Positions 7,325-14,377 are shown, counted from the stretch's first letter. The stretch: DNA of 27,760 nt from CAZAFM01 sp964484395 (GCA_964484395.1 CAZAFM010000022.1:1-27760); one strand, 5' to 3'. Numbers and translations: made by a program. Notes: generated by a model not told the origin, from the sequence alone.

Positions 7325-8338
7325 TTGGTATATAGTGCTTTTTTAGTTTTTGTATTTTTGCTTTCACTTAGTATGACTTACCTATCTGTGCGCTTTAAAG
7401 AGAGGCTAGCTATCATAGACACACCAAATGAAAGAAGTATGCACAAAACTCCTAAGCCTCGCTCAGGTGGGATAGCAATAGTTATAGCATTTGTGATAGG
7501 CACACTTTTGATGTTTGGTCCCTCTTCTAGCTCCTCTTTTTTGCTTCCACTGCTTATAGTTTTTATCCTTGGACTTGTAGATGATATAAGGCATGTCTCT
7601 GCAAAGGTCAAGCTACTTGTCATTTCACTCTCTGCTGCCCTTCTTTTTTATATGGGTTATGATATACAAAACTTTGGTGTGTTTTTAGGCTATGAGGTTG
7701 AGCTTTATTATGTTGTAGCACTCATCTTCTGTGCTGTAGCTGTAGGTGGTTTTGTAAATGCGGTAAATCTCATAGATGGACTTGATGGTCTTGCATCAGT
7801 TATATCTATCATCATACTAGCTGCATTTGTCTATATAGGTTATAAGTATAGTGATGATTTTTTGCTTTCTGTTAGCCTTTTGATGATATTTTCTATTTTG
7901 GGATTTCTAGTTTTTAATTGGTTTCCTTCAAAGATTTTTATGGGCGATTCTGGAAGTCTAAGTATAGGCTTTGTCATAGCTGTTATATCTATCTATAGTA
8001 TAAAGCAAGAGTACATCACTGCTATTTCAGTTCTGCTTCTAGCAGCTATACCTATCCTAGATACGCTTATTGTCATGGTGCGCAGAATCATAAGCGGACA
8101 AAACCCCTTTAGTCCAGATAGGACACATATACACCATATCATACTCAAGCAGCAACATAATGACATTAGAAAAACAGTTTTTATCCTTGCGCTTATGCAG
8201 ATGTTTTTCTCATACATAGGTCTTGGGTTTAAAGCTAGAGATGATATGCTTATTCTTGTTTTATATATCTTGGTTTTTGTGGTTTTTTATATGCTTCTAA
8301 CCCCAAGGTACAAAAGAAAATACAACCCAAAAAACTAG
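7325..8338 (+). CDS. WecA/WbpL-like undecaprenyl-phosphate sugar-1-phosphate transferase
   Basis: This 337-residue multi-pass membrane protein belongs to the MraY/WecA family. It has DTPNERSMHKTPKPRSGG near the N-terminus, the Mg-binding LVDDI (Asp86/Asp87), NLIDGLDGL (Asp151/Asp154), FMGDSGSL (Asp208) and the RTHIHH motif (268-271) typical of enzymes that use UDP-N-acetylhexosamine. It starts glycan synthesis by moving sugar-1-phosphate onto undecaprenyl phosphate. The start is TTG 7325 with GGAG at 7315-7318; no ATG lies near. As third gene of the operon it would supply the lipid-linked primer for the neighbouring glycosyltransferases. Confidence 0.9.
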   Translation: MVYSAFLVFVFLLSLSMTYLSVRFKERLAIIDTPNERSMHKTPKPRSGGIAIVIAFVIGTLLMFGPSSSSSFLLPLLIVFILGLVDDIRHVSAKVKLLVISLSAALLFYMGYDIQNFGVFLGYEVELYYVVALIFCAVAVGGFVNAVNLIDGLDGLASVISIIILAAFVYIGYKYSDDFLLSVSLLMIFSILGFLVFNWFPSKIFMGDSGSLSIGFVIAVISIYSIKQEYITAISVLLLAAIPILDTLIVMVRRIISGQNPFSPDRTHIHHIILKQQHNDIRKTVFILALMQMFFSYIGLGFKARDDMLILVLYILVFVVFYMLLTPRYKRKYNPKN

Positions 8339-8344
8339 ATTTGG

Positions 8345-8350
8345 TATAAT
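8345..8350 (+). promoter_or_regulatory. -10 box for the Uma2-like gene
   Basis: TATAAT, 28 bases before ATG 8378, directly after the WecA-like stop codon; AAGGAG at 8367-8372 is the ribosome site. The gene therefore probably has its own transcript. Confidence 0.5.
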
Positions 8351-8377
8351 AATACAAATGTACATTAAGGAGTATAC

Positions 8378-8911
8378 ATGGGCGCTCTTGCATATGATGA
8401 AAGGTACACCAGAGATGACTATAGACACTGGGAGGGTGATTGGGAGCTGATTGAGGGAAATGCCTATGCAATGGCACCTTCACCTATGTTTTCACATCAA
8501 AATCTTGTTGTAAAAATATCTAGAGTCATGGATGAGGCACTTGATGGATGTGAGAGATGCATGGTGGCTATAGAGATGGACTGGGATGTGAGTGAAGACA
8601 CTGTGTTGAAGCCTGATGTGATGGTGGTTTGTGATCAAGTGGGTGAGAGGGTTGTAAAAGCTCCACTCATAGTCTTTGAAGTTATCTCAAAAAGTAGTGT
8701 CAAAAGAGATGAGATACTAAAGTTTGAGCTATATAAAGATGAGGGCGTAAAATACTACGCCTTAGTCTATCCAGATATGAAAAAAGCAAAACTCTATCTG
8801 CTAAAAGATGACTCATATCAAAAGGTTGGAGATTTTATAAACGAACAGTATGAGTTCAAGCTTGAAGCTTGCAATCTGGGATTTGACTTTAGCAGGATAT
8901 GGAGAAAGTAA
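8378..8911 (+). CDS. Uma2-family (DUF820) PD-(D/E)xK nuclease-like protein
   Basis: This 177-residue protein fits the Uma2 pattern: an N-terminal WELIEGNAYAMAPSP segment, SHQNLV, then LKPDVMVV (Asp80) and LIVFEVISKSS (Glu101), which form the PD-(D/E)xK core, and a late YALVYPDMKKA strand. The family is very abundant in cyanobacteria and scattered elsewhere, with no settled function. It has its own promoter and Shine-Dalgarno sequence and sits between a polysaccharide operon and the encapsulin genes without obvious link to either. Key acidic residues are present, so it may be active. Confidence 0.85.
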   Translation: MGALAYDERYTRDDYRHWEGDWELIEGNAYAMAPSPMFSHQNLVVKISRVMDEALDGCERCMVAIEMDWDVSEDTVLKPDVMVVCDQVGERVVKAPLIVFEVISKSSVKRDEILKFELYKDEGVKYYALVYPDMKKAKLYLLKDDSYQKVGDFINEQYEFKLEACNLGFDFSRIWRK

Positions 8912-8933
8912 ACCCCAAAAAGGGGTAGACTTT
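8905..8933. terminator. Bidirectional terminator between the Uma2-like and encapsulin genes
   Basis: AAAGT-AA-ACCCC-AAAAA-GGGGT-AG-ACTTT is a 10-base-pair hairpin with one 2x2 internal loop, flanked by A-rich and T-rich sides. It covers the end of one convergent gene and touches the end of the other. Confidence 0.65.
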
Positions 8934-9735
8934 AGCTTATGTTTATTACTATAGAAGCCTCAGGAGATAGAACTCTAAAAGCAGCACTTTGAGTTAAGAA
9001 AAGAGATATTGAGTCTTTGTTCTCTTTTTCAAACCCCACACTTACATCAAATCCGCTATAAAACTTATAGTCTCCACCTCTTTGAGATATGACAAGGGCT
9101 TTGTCGTTTCCTACTGCATTTGATACAATTATACTGTTTTGTCCTAGAAGTTGCTCTATTTTGTGTTTGACACTCATAGCACCTACTGTCTCAACTACTA
9201 GCTTGGAGAAGGTTTGATTTGAAACTACAATCTTGAAGCCCCCTTCTACAAAGCTATCATCAAAAATTTCAAGAGCTTTAGCAGTAGCTGCAAGCATCTC
9301 TTTTGAGCTTGATGCTGCAATTGGTTTATGTTCCATACTTTCAAGCAATCCTGTTATATTGGCTTTTTTAATTCCATCTAGTATCATAGAGTTTTCAGCT
9401 ACTGCAAACTCATTAGCAGCTTTTTGAAGAACCTCATTATCAAAGTCCTCTAAGCCTCTTTTTATCTCATCTATAACCGTCTTTGGTAGGTCAAAATCAT
9501 ACCTCATCTCTACCATACTTATTGGCTCTCTTGCACATATTGTAGTGCCGTTTTTGCTACTTATCTTAGCTAGCTTGCCAGTTGGTATAGCATCTGTTTC
9601 AAAGCTAAAGCTCTCATCAAAGTCCACTACACTTCTAAGTTTAAGTCTTTTAGCTAGCAGTTCTTCAAGTTCACCATCAATTACACTCCATACCTCCGTT
9701 GATATAGGAGCTTTTTCTCTGTTCAAAAATTCCAT
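8932..9735 (-). CDS. Encapsulin shell protein (family 1, HK97 fold)
   Basis: This 267-residue protein begins MEFLNREKAPIS, very like classical encapsulins, with KLRSVVDFD after the N-terminal helix. In the C-terminal half, ALVISQRGGDYKFYSGFDVSVGF and SLFLTQSAAFRVLSPEA follow the family pattern. Encapsulins assemble into icosahedral protein shells that enclose cargo enzymes. The length matches 60-subunit (T=1) shells such as that of Thermotoga, though the assembly size is inferred. The ribosome site AAGGAG precedes the ATG. It lies 10 bases downstream of the encapsulated ferritin gene, so both are one transcript and the shell follows its cargo. Confidence 0.94.
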   Translation of the reverse strand: MEFLNREKAPISTEVWSVIDGELEELLAKRLKLRSVVDFDESFSFETDAIPTGKLAKISSKNGTTICAREPISMVEMRYDFDLPKTVIDEIKRGLEDFDNEVLQKAANEFAVAENSMILDGIKKANITGLLESMEHKPIAASSSKEMLAATAKALEIFDDSFVEGGFKIVVSNQTFSKLVVETVGAMSVKHKIEQLLGQNSIIVSNAVGNDKALVISQRGGDYKFYSGFDVSVGFEKENKDSISLFLTQSAAFRVLSPEASIVINIS

Positions 9736-9745
9736 CTACTCTCCT

Positions 9746-10105
9746 TTATGAGTTTTTTCCTATTTTTAGTGATCCAGTTTTTTTAGTAGGTGCGCTCTCT
9801 TGCTCTGAGTCATCTTCTCCATGAGATGTAAGCGCCCCCTCTCTAAACAAAAACTCTCTAAGCATAGCATCCCAAGTAGGTGAGTTGCGTCTAAGCCACT
9901 CTAGTCCCATGCATGCGTGCTCAATCTCCTCATCTCTATTATGCTCCATAAGAGCCTTTGCTTCAGCATTGTTTGTCGCAGCTGCTCTTTGGTTGTACCA
10001 ATCAACTGCTTCAAGCTCCTCTATAGTACTCTGTATAACCCTATGGTAGTCTATGACATCTTCACCCAAGAGGCTGATATCTTCATGTAAGCCTTCATGC
10101 GCCAT
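9746..10105 (-). CDS. Encapsulated ferritin (EncFtn) with encapsulin-targeting peptide
   Basis: This 119-residue protein closely follows the EncFtn family described in Rhodospirillum rubrum. Helix one has EELEAVDWYNQR and helix two has HNRDEEIEHA and LEWLRRN. By alignment the ferroxidase ligands are Glu30, Glu60 and His63, the entry-site acids Glu29 and Glu32, and the aromatic pair Trp36-Tyr37; all are present. The C-terminus ends in TGSLKIGKNS, a targeting-peptide motif that docks cargo inside the shell. Family members form ring-shaped decamers that oxidise Fe(II) and pass it to the shell for storage. A long acidic linker separates enzyme and tag. AAGGAG precedes the start. Confidence 0.95.
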   Translation of the reverse strand: MAHEGLHEDISLLGEDVIDYHRVIQSTIEELEAVDWYNQRAAATNNAEAKALMEHNRDEEIEHACMGLEWLRRNSPTWDAMLREFLFREGALTSHGEDDSEQESAPTKKTGSLKIGKNS

Positions 10106-10126
10106 ACATATCTCCTTTTAATGTTT

Positions 10127-10136
10127 TAGTGCACTA
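10127..10136. promoter_or_regulatory. Perfect palindrome upstream of the encapsulated ferritin gene
   Basis: TAGTGCACTA is a 10-base palindrome just upstream of the ribosome site of the ferritin gene, next to a TATTAT sequence (minus strand, 10141-10136) that could be its -10 box. It may be an operator; there is no direct evidence. Confidence 0.35.
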
Positions 10137-10147
10137 TAATATCATCT

Positions 10148-10170
10148 TTATTTAAAATAGAGATAAATAA
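10148..10170. promoter_or_regulatory. Inverted repeat between the ferritin and Fur-like genes
   Basis: TTATTTA and TAAATAA are perfect 7-base arms 9 bases apart. The element lies at the -35 region of the encapsulin operon and 14 bases upstream of the -35 box of the regulator gene. Position and A+T richness suit a Fur/PerR-type operator, but it does not match a textbook box exactly. Confidence 0.45.
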
Positions 10171-10183
10171 TAAAAAATATTTC

Positions 10184-10212
10184 TTGACAATTAGATATGA
10201 TTTTAGTAGTAT
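10184..10212 (+). promoter_or_regulatory. Promoter of the Fur-like regulator gene
   Basis: TTGACA at 10184-10189, 17 bases, then TAGTAT at 10207-10212. A second possible -10 (TATAAA, 10224-10229) lies nearer to the ATG at 10248 without a matching -35 box. Confidence 0.5.
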
Positions 10213-10247
10213 GTGTACTTCACTATAAAATATACAAAAGAGCTGAT

Positions 10248-10661
10248 ATGAATGATTTTAACCTGTCTTTAAAGAAAAGCGGACTGAAAGTTACTCCTCA
10301 AAGAGTTATGATACTTGATGAACTACAAAAAGGTGGACACCTAAATGTAGATGAGATATATGAGAAGATAAAACCACTCTACTCATCTATGTCACTAGCA
10401 ACGGTGTATAAAAACATATCCTCACTACTAGAAGCTAAGATAATAAAAGAGGTCTATATGCCAGCATCAAAACAAAAGTATGAGTTAAGACAAAAAGCTC
10501 ATGCTCACTTTTTCTGCTCAGAGTGTGGAAATATAAGAGATGTGGATGTAGATGAAACTAGCTTAAAAGAAGCATTTAAAGGAAGTGAAGATATAGAGGA
10601 CTTCTCTATGTTATATAGTGGTGTGTGTTTGGAGTGCAAAAGCACCCCAAAAGAAGCGTAG
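10248..10661 (+). CDS. Fur/PerR-family metal-dependent transcription regulator
   Basis: The ATG at 10248 gives 137 residues, the usual Fur length; an in-frame start upstream would add non-conserved residues. The winged-helix domain has LKVTPQRVMILD and SLATVYKNISSL (recognition helix). The metal sites include His31, KYEL (Glu79), HAHFFC (His85, His87) and two Cys pairs, C90-x-x-C93 and C127-x-x-C130, for structural zinc. It could be PerR or Fur: the two zinc pairs recall PerR, but the position where PerR has Asp is Glu79, as in Fur. The gene is divergent from the encapsulin operon and probably controls it in response to iron or peroxide. Confidence 0.88.
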   Translation: MNDFNLSLKKSGLKVTPQRVMILDELQKGGHLNVDEIYEKIKPLYSSMSLATVYKNISSLLEAKIIKEVYMPASKQKYELRQKAHAHFFCSECGNIRDVDVDETSLKEAFKGSEDIEDFSMLYSGVCLECKSTPKEA

Positions 10662-10682
10662 GCTTAGAAGCCGTCGTTTCTT
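10651..10682. terminator. Hairpin spanning both stop codons of the Fur-like and RRM genes
   Basis: AAGAAGCG-TA-GGCTT-AG-AAGCC-GT-CGTTTCTT folds into a long stem (one G-U pair, one 2x2 internal loop). The two convergent genes end only 2 bases apart inside it. On the minus strand it is followed by TTCTTTT, so termination there is likely; on the plus strand the T tract is weak. Confidence 0.5.
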
Positions 10683-10939
10683 GGAGCTCTTGGCTCTCTT
10701 GGTTTAGCTGGGTTAACCTTTAGGTTTCTACCCATAAACTCTTTACCAGATATTGCATCTATAGCTTTATCTGCTTCTGTGTCATCAATCATCTCTACAA
10801 AGCCAAAACCTCTAAATTTTCCGCTTTCTCTATCATTTATGAACTTAACTGAATCAACTTCACCATATTGAGCAAAAAGATCACTCAACTCTTCTTCTGT
10901 GGCCTTAAACGGTATGTTACCGACATAGATACTCTTCAA
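10664..10939 (-). CDS. RRM-domain RNA-binding protein
   Basis: This is a single RNA-recognition-motif protein of 91 residues. RNP2 is SIYVGNIPF at the N-terminus and RNP1 is KFRGFGFVEM, both with the aromatic residues that stack on RNA. A short basic, Pro/Arg-rich tail follows (PAKPREPRAPRNDGF). The start is taken as TTG at 10939-10937, preceded by GGAG 8 bases away; a longer reading frame from 10984 adds residues unlike the family. Such proteins are single-copy RNA chaperone candidates in cyanobacteria and Campylobacterota. Confidence 0.88.
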   Translation of the reverse strand: MKSIYVGNIPFKATEEELSDLFAQYGEVDSVKFINDRESGKFRGFGFVEMIDDTEADKAIDAISGKEFMGRNLKVNPAKPREPRAPRNDGF

Positions 10940-11021
10940 AACAAATCTCCGAAAAAATAAAATCCAAGCTTTTTGGGCTTGCAAGAGTATTGTATCATAA
11001 AAAAAGAAAATTTAAACAAAT

Positions 11022-11468
11022 TTATCTTTTTTCTTTAAGAGATTTGCTTATATGCTTAGATATCTCCTCTTTAAAGTCTGGATTTTTCTTAACAAGTGTC
11101 TTTTGAAGCTCTATTAGAGTGTTTTCATCTGTGTCATGTCTTTTAGAAAAACTCTCTAAAAAATTAAATATTTTTTTGACCTTCTCTTGAACCTCTTTTG
11201 ATTTAAAGTCTTTATCTTTTTTGTTTGGGAAGTCTGAGAAAAATTTTAAAAAAGATTCTGCTGCTATGTTGTATTCATGTTTGGTTATATTATCATTGTT
11301 GACATAAGCTATTAGTTCATCTATATCTTTTATCTCTGTGACTTTTGGCTTAGCTTTTGGTGTTAAAATGTAGTTTAGCAAAAAAGAGAACCCAGTTATA
11401 ACAAAAACAAGAAAAGCCAAGATGCCAAGTAGCATCCAGCTATTTATGTAGTACGAAAATGTGTTCAA
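11022..11468 (-). CDS. Small membrane-anchored protein of unknown function
   Basis: This 148-residue protein has one long transmembrane segment (residues about 11-35), followed by a charged, Lys-rich helical cytoplasmic part (KKDKDFKSKEVQEKVKKIF and later). The start is TTG 11468, directly after the TAG of the FTR-rhodanese gene, with GGAGAG just upstream, so it is translated from the same mRNA. I recognise no domain. Its position suggests it works with the redox fusion protein, perhaps as membrane partner, but nothing in the sequence proves that. Confidence 0.7.
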   Translation of the reverse strand: MNTFSYYINSWMLLGILAFLVFVITGFSFLLNYILTPKAKPKVTEIKDIDELIAYVNNDNITKHEYNIAAESFLKFFSDFPNKKDKDFKSKEVQEKVKKIFNFLESFSKRHDTDENTLIELQKTLVKKNPDFKEEISKHISKSLKEKR

Positions 11469-12185
11469 CTACTCTCCTCTTGTTATTTCACCATCATAAC
11501 TTATGATACCATAGGTTAGGTTTCCAACACTATATCCCATATCTTTTAGAACTCTTTGGCAGTAGCTACTTCTACTTCCTACATGACAGTATAGTATGAT
11601 TTTTTTATCTTTATGCTTTTCTAGTTTTTCCATTGATGTATAAAAAGATGTAGTTGGAATAAGCTCATCAGTACCTTCTATCCTAGAAGCTATATACTCC
11701 ATCCACTCTCTGACATCTACTAGGATAAAATCTATCAAGTTTTTCTTTCTTGCTTCTAGTAGAGCTCCTAGCTCTTCACCACTTAACTGGTCTTTGTGAA
11801 GTATGGCCTCCATCTCCTCTTGTGTAGGCTCTCTTGTGTGTGAGTGGATGACCGCATCAGCACTCTCTATTAAGCCTTCTTCTTTTGCATAAGCAGGCGT
11901 GCAAAAAATCCCACAGTGACATGAACCACTATTTGGTATCTCATCATTTATTGCTGGTTTGCAAGGACATATTCTATCTTCATCTGTATTTGTTACAAAA
12001 AAACATGGACAGTAGAACTTATTGTAGATTACCTTGTTTCTAGCAAGTCCTTGCTTGACGGACTCGACTATCTCTTTATCAGGGTTAAAAGCAAACCCAA
12101 AGTTTTCTATTACCTTTTCTACAAAAACCTCTGTTTTTTTAAAAGCCTCTTTGAACTCTTGTGAGTTAGGGTCAACCTTTTGCAT
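11469..12185 (-). CDS. Ferredoxin-thioredoxin reductase catalytic domain fused to rhodanese
   Basis: Residues about 1-105 form the catalytic (beta) domain of ferredoxin-thioredoxin reductase: FYCPCF (Cys59, Cys61), RICPCKPAI (Cys73, Cys75) and GSCHCGIFC (Cys89, Cys91, extra Cys95). These would hold the 4Fe-4S cluster and the redox-active disulfide, though spacing differs from plant enzymes. After a linker, residues about 150-235 form a rhodanese domain with LVDVREWMEY and the active-site loop YCHVGSRS (Cys200). The pair suggests transfer of electrons or sulfane sulfur between the two centres. The next gene starts immediately after the stop codon. No ferredoxin or thioredoxin gene lies nearby. 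Confidence 0.88.
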   Translation of the reverse strand: MQKVDPNSQEFKEAFKKTEVFVEKVIENFGFAFNPDKEIVESVKQGLARNKVIYNKFYCPCFFVTNTDEDRICPCKPAINDEIPNSGSCHCGIFCTPAYAKEEGLIESADAVIHSHTREPTQEEMEAILHKDQLSGEELGALLEARKKNLIDFILVDVREWMEYIASRIEGTDELIPTTSFYTSMEKLEKHKDKKIILYCHVGSRSSYCQRVLKDMGYSVGNLTYGIISYDGEITRGE

Positions 12186-12233
12186 ATAACTAGACCTTTT
12201 TAAGATATAAATTAATTTTATAGTTGTTATTTT

Positions 12234-12245
12234 ACTTAATTAAGT
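12234..12245. promoter_or_regulatory. 12-base palindrome upstream of the FTR-rhodanese gene
   Basis: ACTTAATTAAGT is a perfect palindrome about 50 bases upstream of the ATG at 12185, in a very A+T-rich promoter region. It could be a regulator site; in such sequence a chance palindrome is also plausible. Confidence 0.25.
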
Positions 12246-12270
12246 TTAATCAAATCTTAGAATTTTATGG

Positions 12271-12299
12271 CAAAAGAGAGACTATGCTTTAGCCTCTCT
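12271..12299 (-). terminator. Rho-independent terminator of the ferritin-like gene
   Basis: On the minus strand, AGAGAGGCTA-AAGCA-TAGTCTCTCT (10-base-pair stem with one G-U pair, 5-base loop) is followed by TTTT. The stem contains the last codons and the TAG of the gene. Confidence 0.7.
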
Positions 12300-13154
12300 G
12301 ATTCTCTCTAGTATGTCTATATGATGTAGTTCTTGTTCTTCTACAAATCTCAGTAGGTTTTTGAAGTCGTCATATTTAACTCTTAGAGCTATCTCTTTCA
12401 TCTCCTCTACCTCTTTTTTCTCATCTTCGATATTGTTGTCTATAAACTCTTTTAAGCTCTTTACCATATACTCCTCTTTTGGAGGGTTTTTAGGCATTCT
12501 TAGCACTCCTAGGGAGCTCATCATAGAAGCATAATATTTCATATGAGAGAGTGACTCATGCATAAGGTCTTTTAGCATCTCAGCTGACCATCTATCTTCA
12601 AGATGTGTAATAAGGAAGAAAAAAGAGATGACACTTGAGTACTCTTTGTCAAGTAGGTTTTCGAGTGAGTTTATAATGAACTCTGCATCATAGGGTGTCA
12701 TTTCAAGATTTTTTGCTACTTTATCTGAGCTACCACCGTATGAGTTGTACATGTGAAGCTCATTTTTGTTTTGAGTCTTTTCTACTTTGTGCAAGAAGTA
12801 TGACTCATCACTTTTAAACCTGTTTGCAAGTACACAACTCTCTCCATAGGTTCCTATTATTACTTTTAGCTCATCTTGTAACTCCTCTAGCATTGTATGT
12901 GCATCACTACTCAAAGGCTCTATTTGCATATCAAAATCATATATTTTAGGAGCAGGGGTGTCACTATCTTTGTTTTCATAGTCAAACTCTCTGTACTCTT
13001 TAACTATCTCATTAGCAAGCCACATCATATGCCTAAACTCTATATCAGAAAAACTCTCCAAGCTTTTTGAGATATCCGCATCCTTTGTAGTAATACTTCC
13101 TATAAGTAGTCTCATCCACAAAGAGTGTTTTTTTCTAAATAGTTCTACTTTCAT
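12282..13154 (-). CDS. Helical protein, probable ferritin-like fold
   Basis: This 290-residue soluble, almost all-helical protein carries acid/His patterns of the ferritin-like superfamily: DIEFRHMMWLANEI, HESLSHMKYYASMM, EDEKKEVEEMKEIA and, near the end, RFVEEQELHHIDIL (a clear E-x-x-H). A central segment of about residues 80-190 does not fit a simple four-helix bundle, so the domain count is unclear. A di-iron or manganese site is likely but the ligand set is uncertain. AAGGAGG lies six bases before the ATG. It follows the glycosyltransferase gene by 35 bases on the same strand. Confidence 0.5.
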   Translation of the reverse strand: MKVELFRKKHSLWMRLLIGSITTKDADISKSLESFSDIEFRHMMWLANEIVKEYREFDYENKDSDTPAPKIYDFDMQIEPLSSDAHTMLEELQDELKVIIGTYGESCVLANRFKSDESYFLHKVEKTQNKNELHMYNSYGGSSDKVAKNLEMTPYDAEFIINSLENLLDKEYSSVISFFFLITHLEDRWSAEMLKDLMHESLSHMKYYASMMSSLGVLRMPKNPPKEEYMVKSLKEFIDNNIEDEKKEVEEMKEIALRVKYDDFKNLLRFVEEQELHHIDILERIREAKA

Positions 13155-13189
13155 ACTCTACCTCCTTAATGGGCGTTAGGATTAGCTTT

Positions 13190-14377
13190 TTAGCTTATCT
13201 GTTTTGATTGTATCATAAAACCTTCATTTTTGAGTATCTCCATATTTAAATTCTTAAAATCTTCATAAGTTATCTCAAAAGATTTTCCCTGCATAGAGTT
13301 AAACCCCTCTTTTCCCATAGAGACTCTTTTTTGTTCATCATCTACTAGCTCTGCTATTTTTTGAAGCCATATATTTTTTTCTACTTCTATACAGTAGCCA
13401 CTCTCTCCATCTCTTACTATTGTTTTAGGACCACCTATGTTACTAACTATGGCAGGCTTTCCGCTTGCTTGAGCCTCCATAACAACCTGTCCTAGAGTAT
13501 CTGTAACTGAAGGAAAGAGAAATATATCTGAGTTTGCGTAGATTTTAGATAGCTCTTCTCCGCCTTTATAGCCTAGTAGATGTATGCCTCTGCTTTTTAG
13601 CTCCTCTTTTTTTTCAAGTATTTTTCCCTCACCACAGCAGATTAGCTCTATTTTTTTGCTACTTTTTTCTCTGAGTTCATCCCATATTTCTAGTAAAAAT
13701 GGAAAGTTCTTCTCTTTTGTTAGTCTGCCTACATATAGAAGCTTTATAGATTCAACATCTATTTCGTAGTTTTGCCAAAATGCCTCCTCTTTATACTTCA
13801 TATGAAAAGACTTTGTATCTATACCAGCTTTTAGTACAAAAAGTCTATCTTCTGGCACTTTTATATCATTAAGTAGGGTTGAATAGTACTCATTTGACCT
13901 AGAGTAAACTCTCTCAAACTGCTTATAGAAGTATCTCATAAACTTAGTTGTTCCTTTTTCAATAAAGCGACTTTTGGTATTATCATACATATATGAAGGA
14001 AAGTCAGTGTGGTATATGGCTACTTTTTTAGCTTTTAGTCTATTTGCTATCCTAAGCCCCATCATACCTATAGGACCTGGTGTTGAGATAACGACTATAT
14101 CTGGATTTATAATGGTTGCTCTTTTTTTTAGTTCAAAGTAGTTTGGTATTGCTATATCTAGCTCTTTGTAGTAGGGCATCCCTGTTTTGAAGATGGGTTT
14201 TATATTTATGATGTTGTCTAGCTTTTTGCAGTAGGACTTGTTTGTTGAGGTTATTACATATAGACTTCCTTCTTCGCTACTACTAGCTAGGTCTTGGATA
14301 AATCTTGATACTCCATTTGCATCACAGACTGTATCTGAGAAGAGACATATTGTTGGATTTTTAACTGGATTTTGCAC
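13190..14377 (-). CDS. Family 4 glycosyltransferase, Agt-like (diacylglycerol glycosyltransferase candidate)
   Basis: This 395-residue GT-B protein has an N-terminal acceptor domain with FSDTVCDANGVSRFI, YHTDFPSYMYD, and a C-terminal donor domain with LLYVGRLTKEKNFPFL, LFPSVTDTLGQVVMEAQASGKPAIVS and DGESGYC, the retaining GT4 pattern with the E-x7-E motif region. It starts with GTG after a GGGGGA site. The gene is divergent from a PlcP-like phosphoesterase, the same pairing as plcP-agt of marine bacteria, where Agt glycosylates diacylglycerol made by PlcP. The lipid role is inferred from that pairing; the sequence alone also suits a phosphatidylinositol-mannoside-like or polysaccharide enzyme. 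Confidence 0.78.
   Translation of the reverse strand: MQNPVKNPTICLFSDTVCDANGVSRFIQDLASSSEEGSLYVITSTNKSYCKKLDNIINIKPIFKTGMPYYKELDIAIPNYFELKKRATIINPDIVVISTPGPIGMMGLRIANRLKAKKVAIYHTDFPSYMYDNTKSRFIEKGTTKFMRYFYKQFERVYSRSNEYYSTLLNDIKVPEDRLFVLKAGIDTKSFHMKYKEEAFWQNYEIDVESIKLLYVGRLTKEKNFPFLLEIWDELREKSSKKIELICCGEGKILEKKEELKSRGIHLLGYKGGEELSKIYANSDIFLFPSVTDTLGQVVMEAQASGKPAIVSNIGGPKTIVRDGESGYCIEVEKNIWLQKIAELVDDEQKRVSMGKEGFNSMQGKSFEITYEDFKNLNMEILKNEGFMIQSKQIS

Noticed and set aside
9233..9751. Plus-strand open frames inside the encapsulin gene
   Set aside because: They are Ser/Leu-rich mirror frames of the real gene with no ribosome site.
10197..10247. Upstream in-frame start for the Fur-like gene
   Set aside because: It would begin inside the promoter (-10 region) and add 17 residues not found in Fur proteins.
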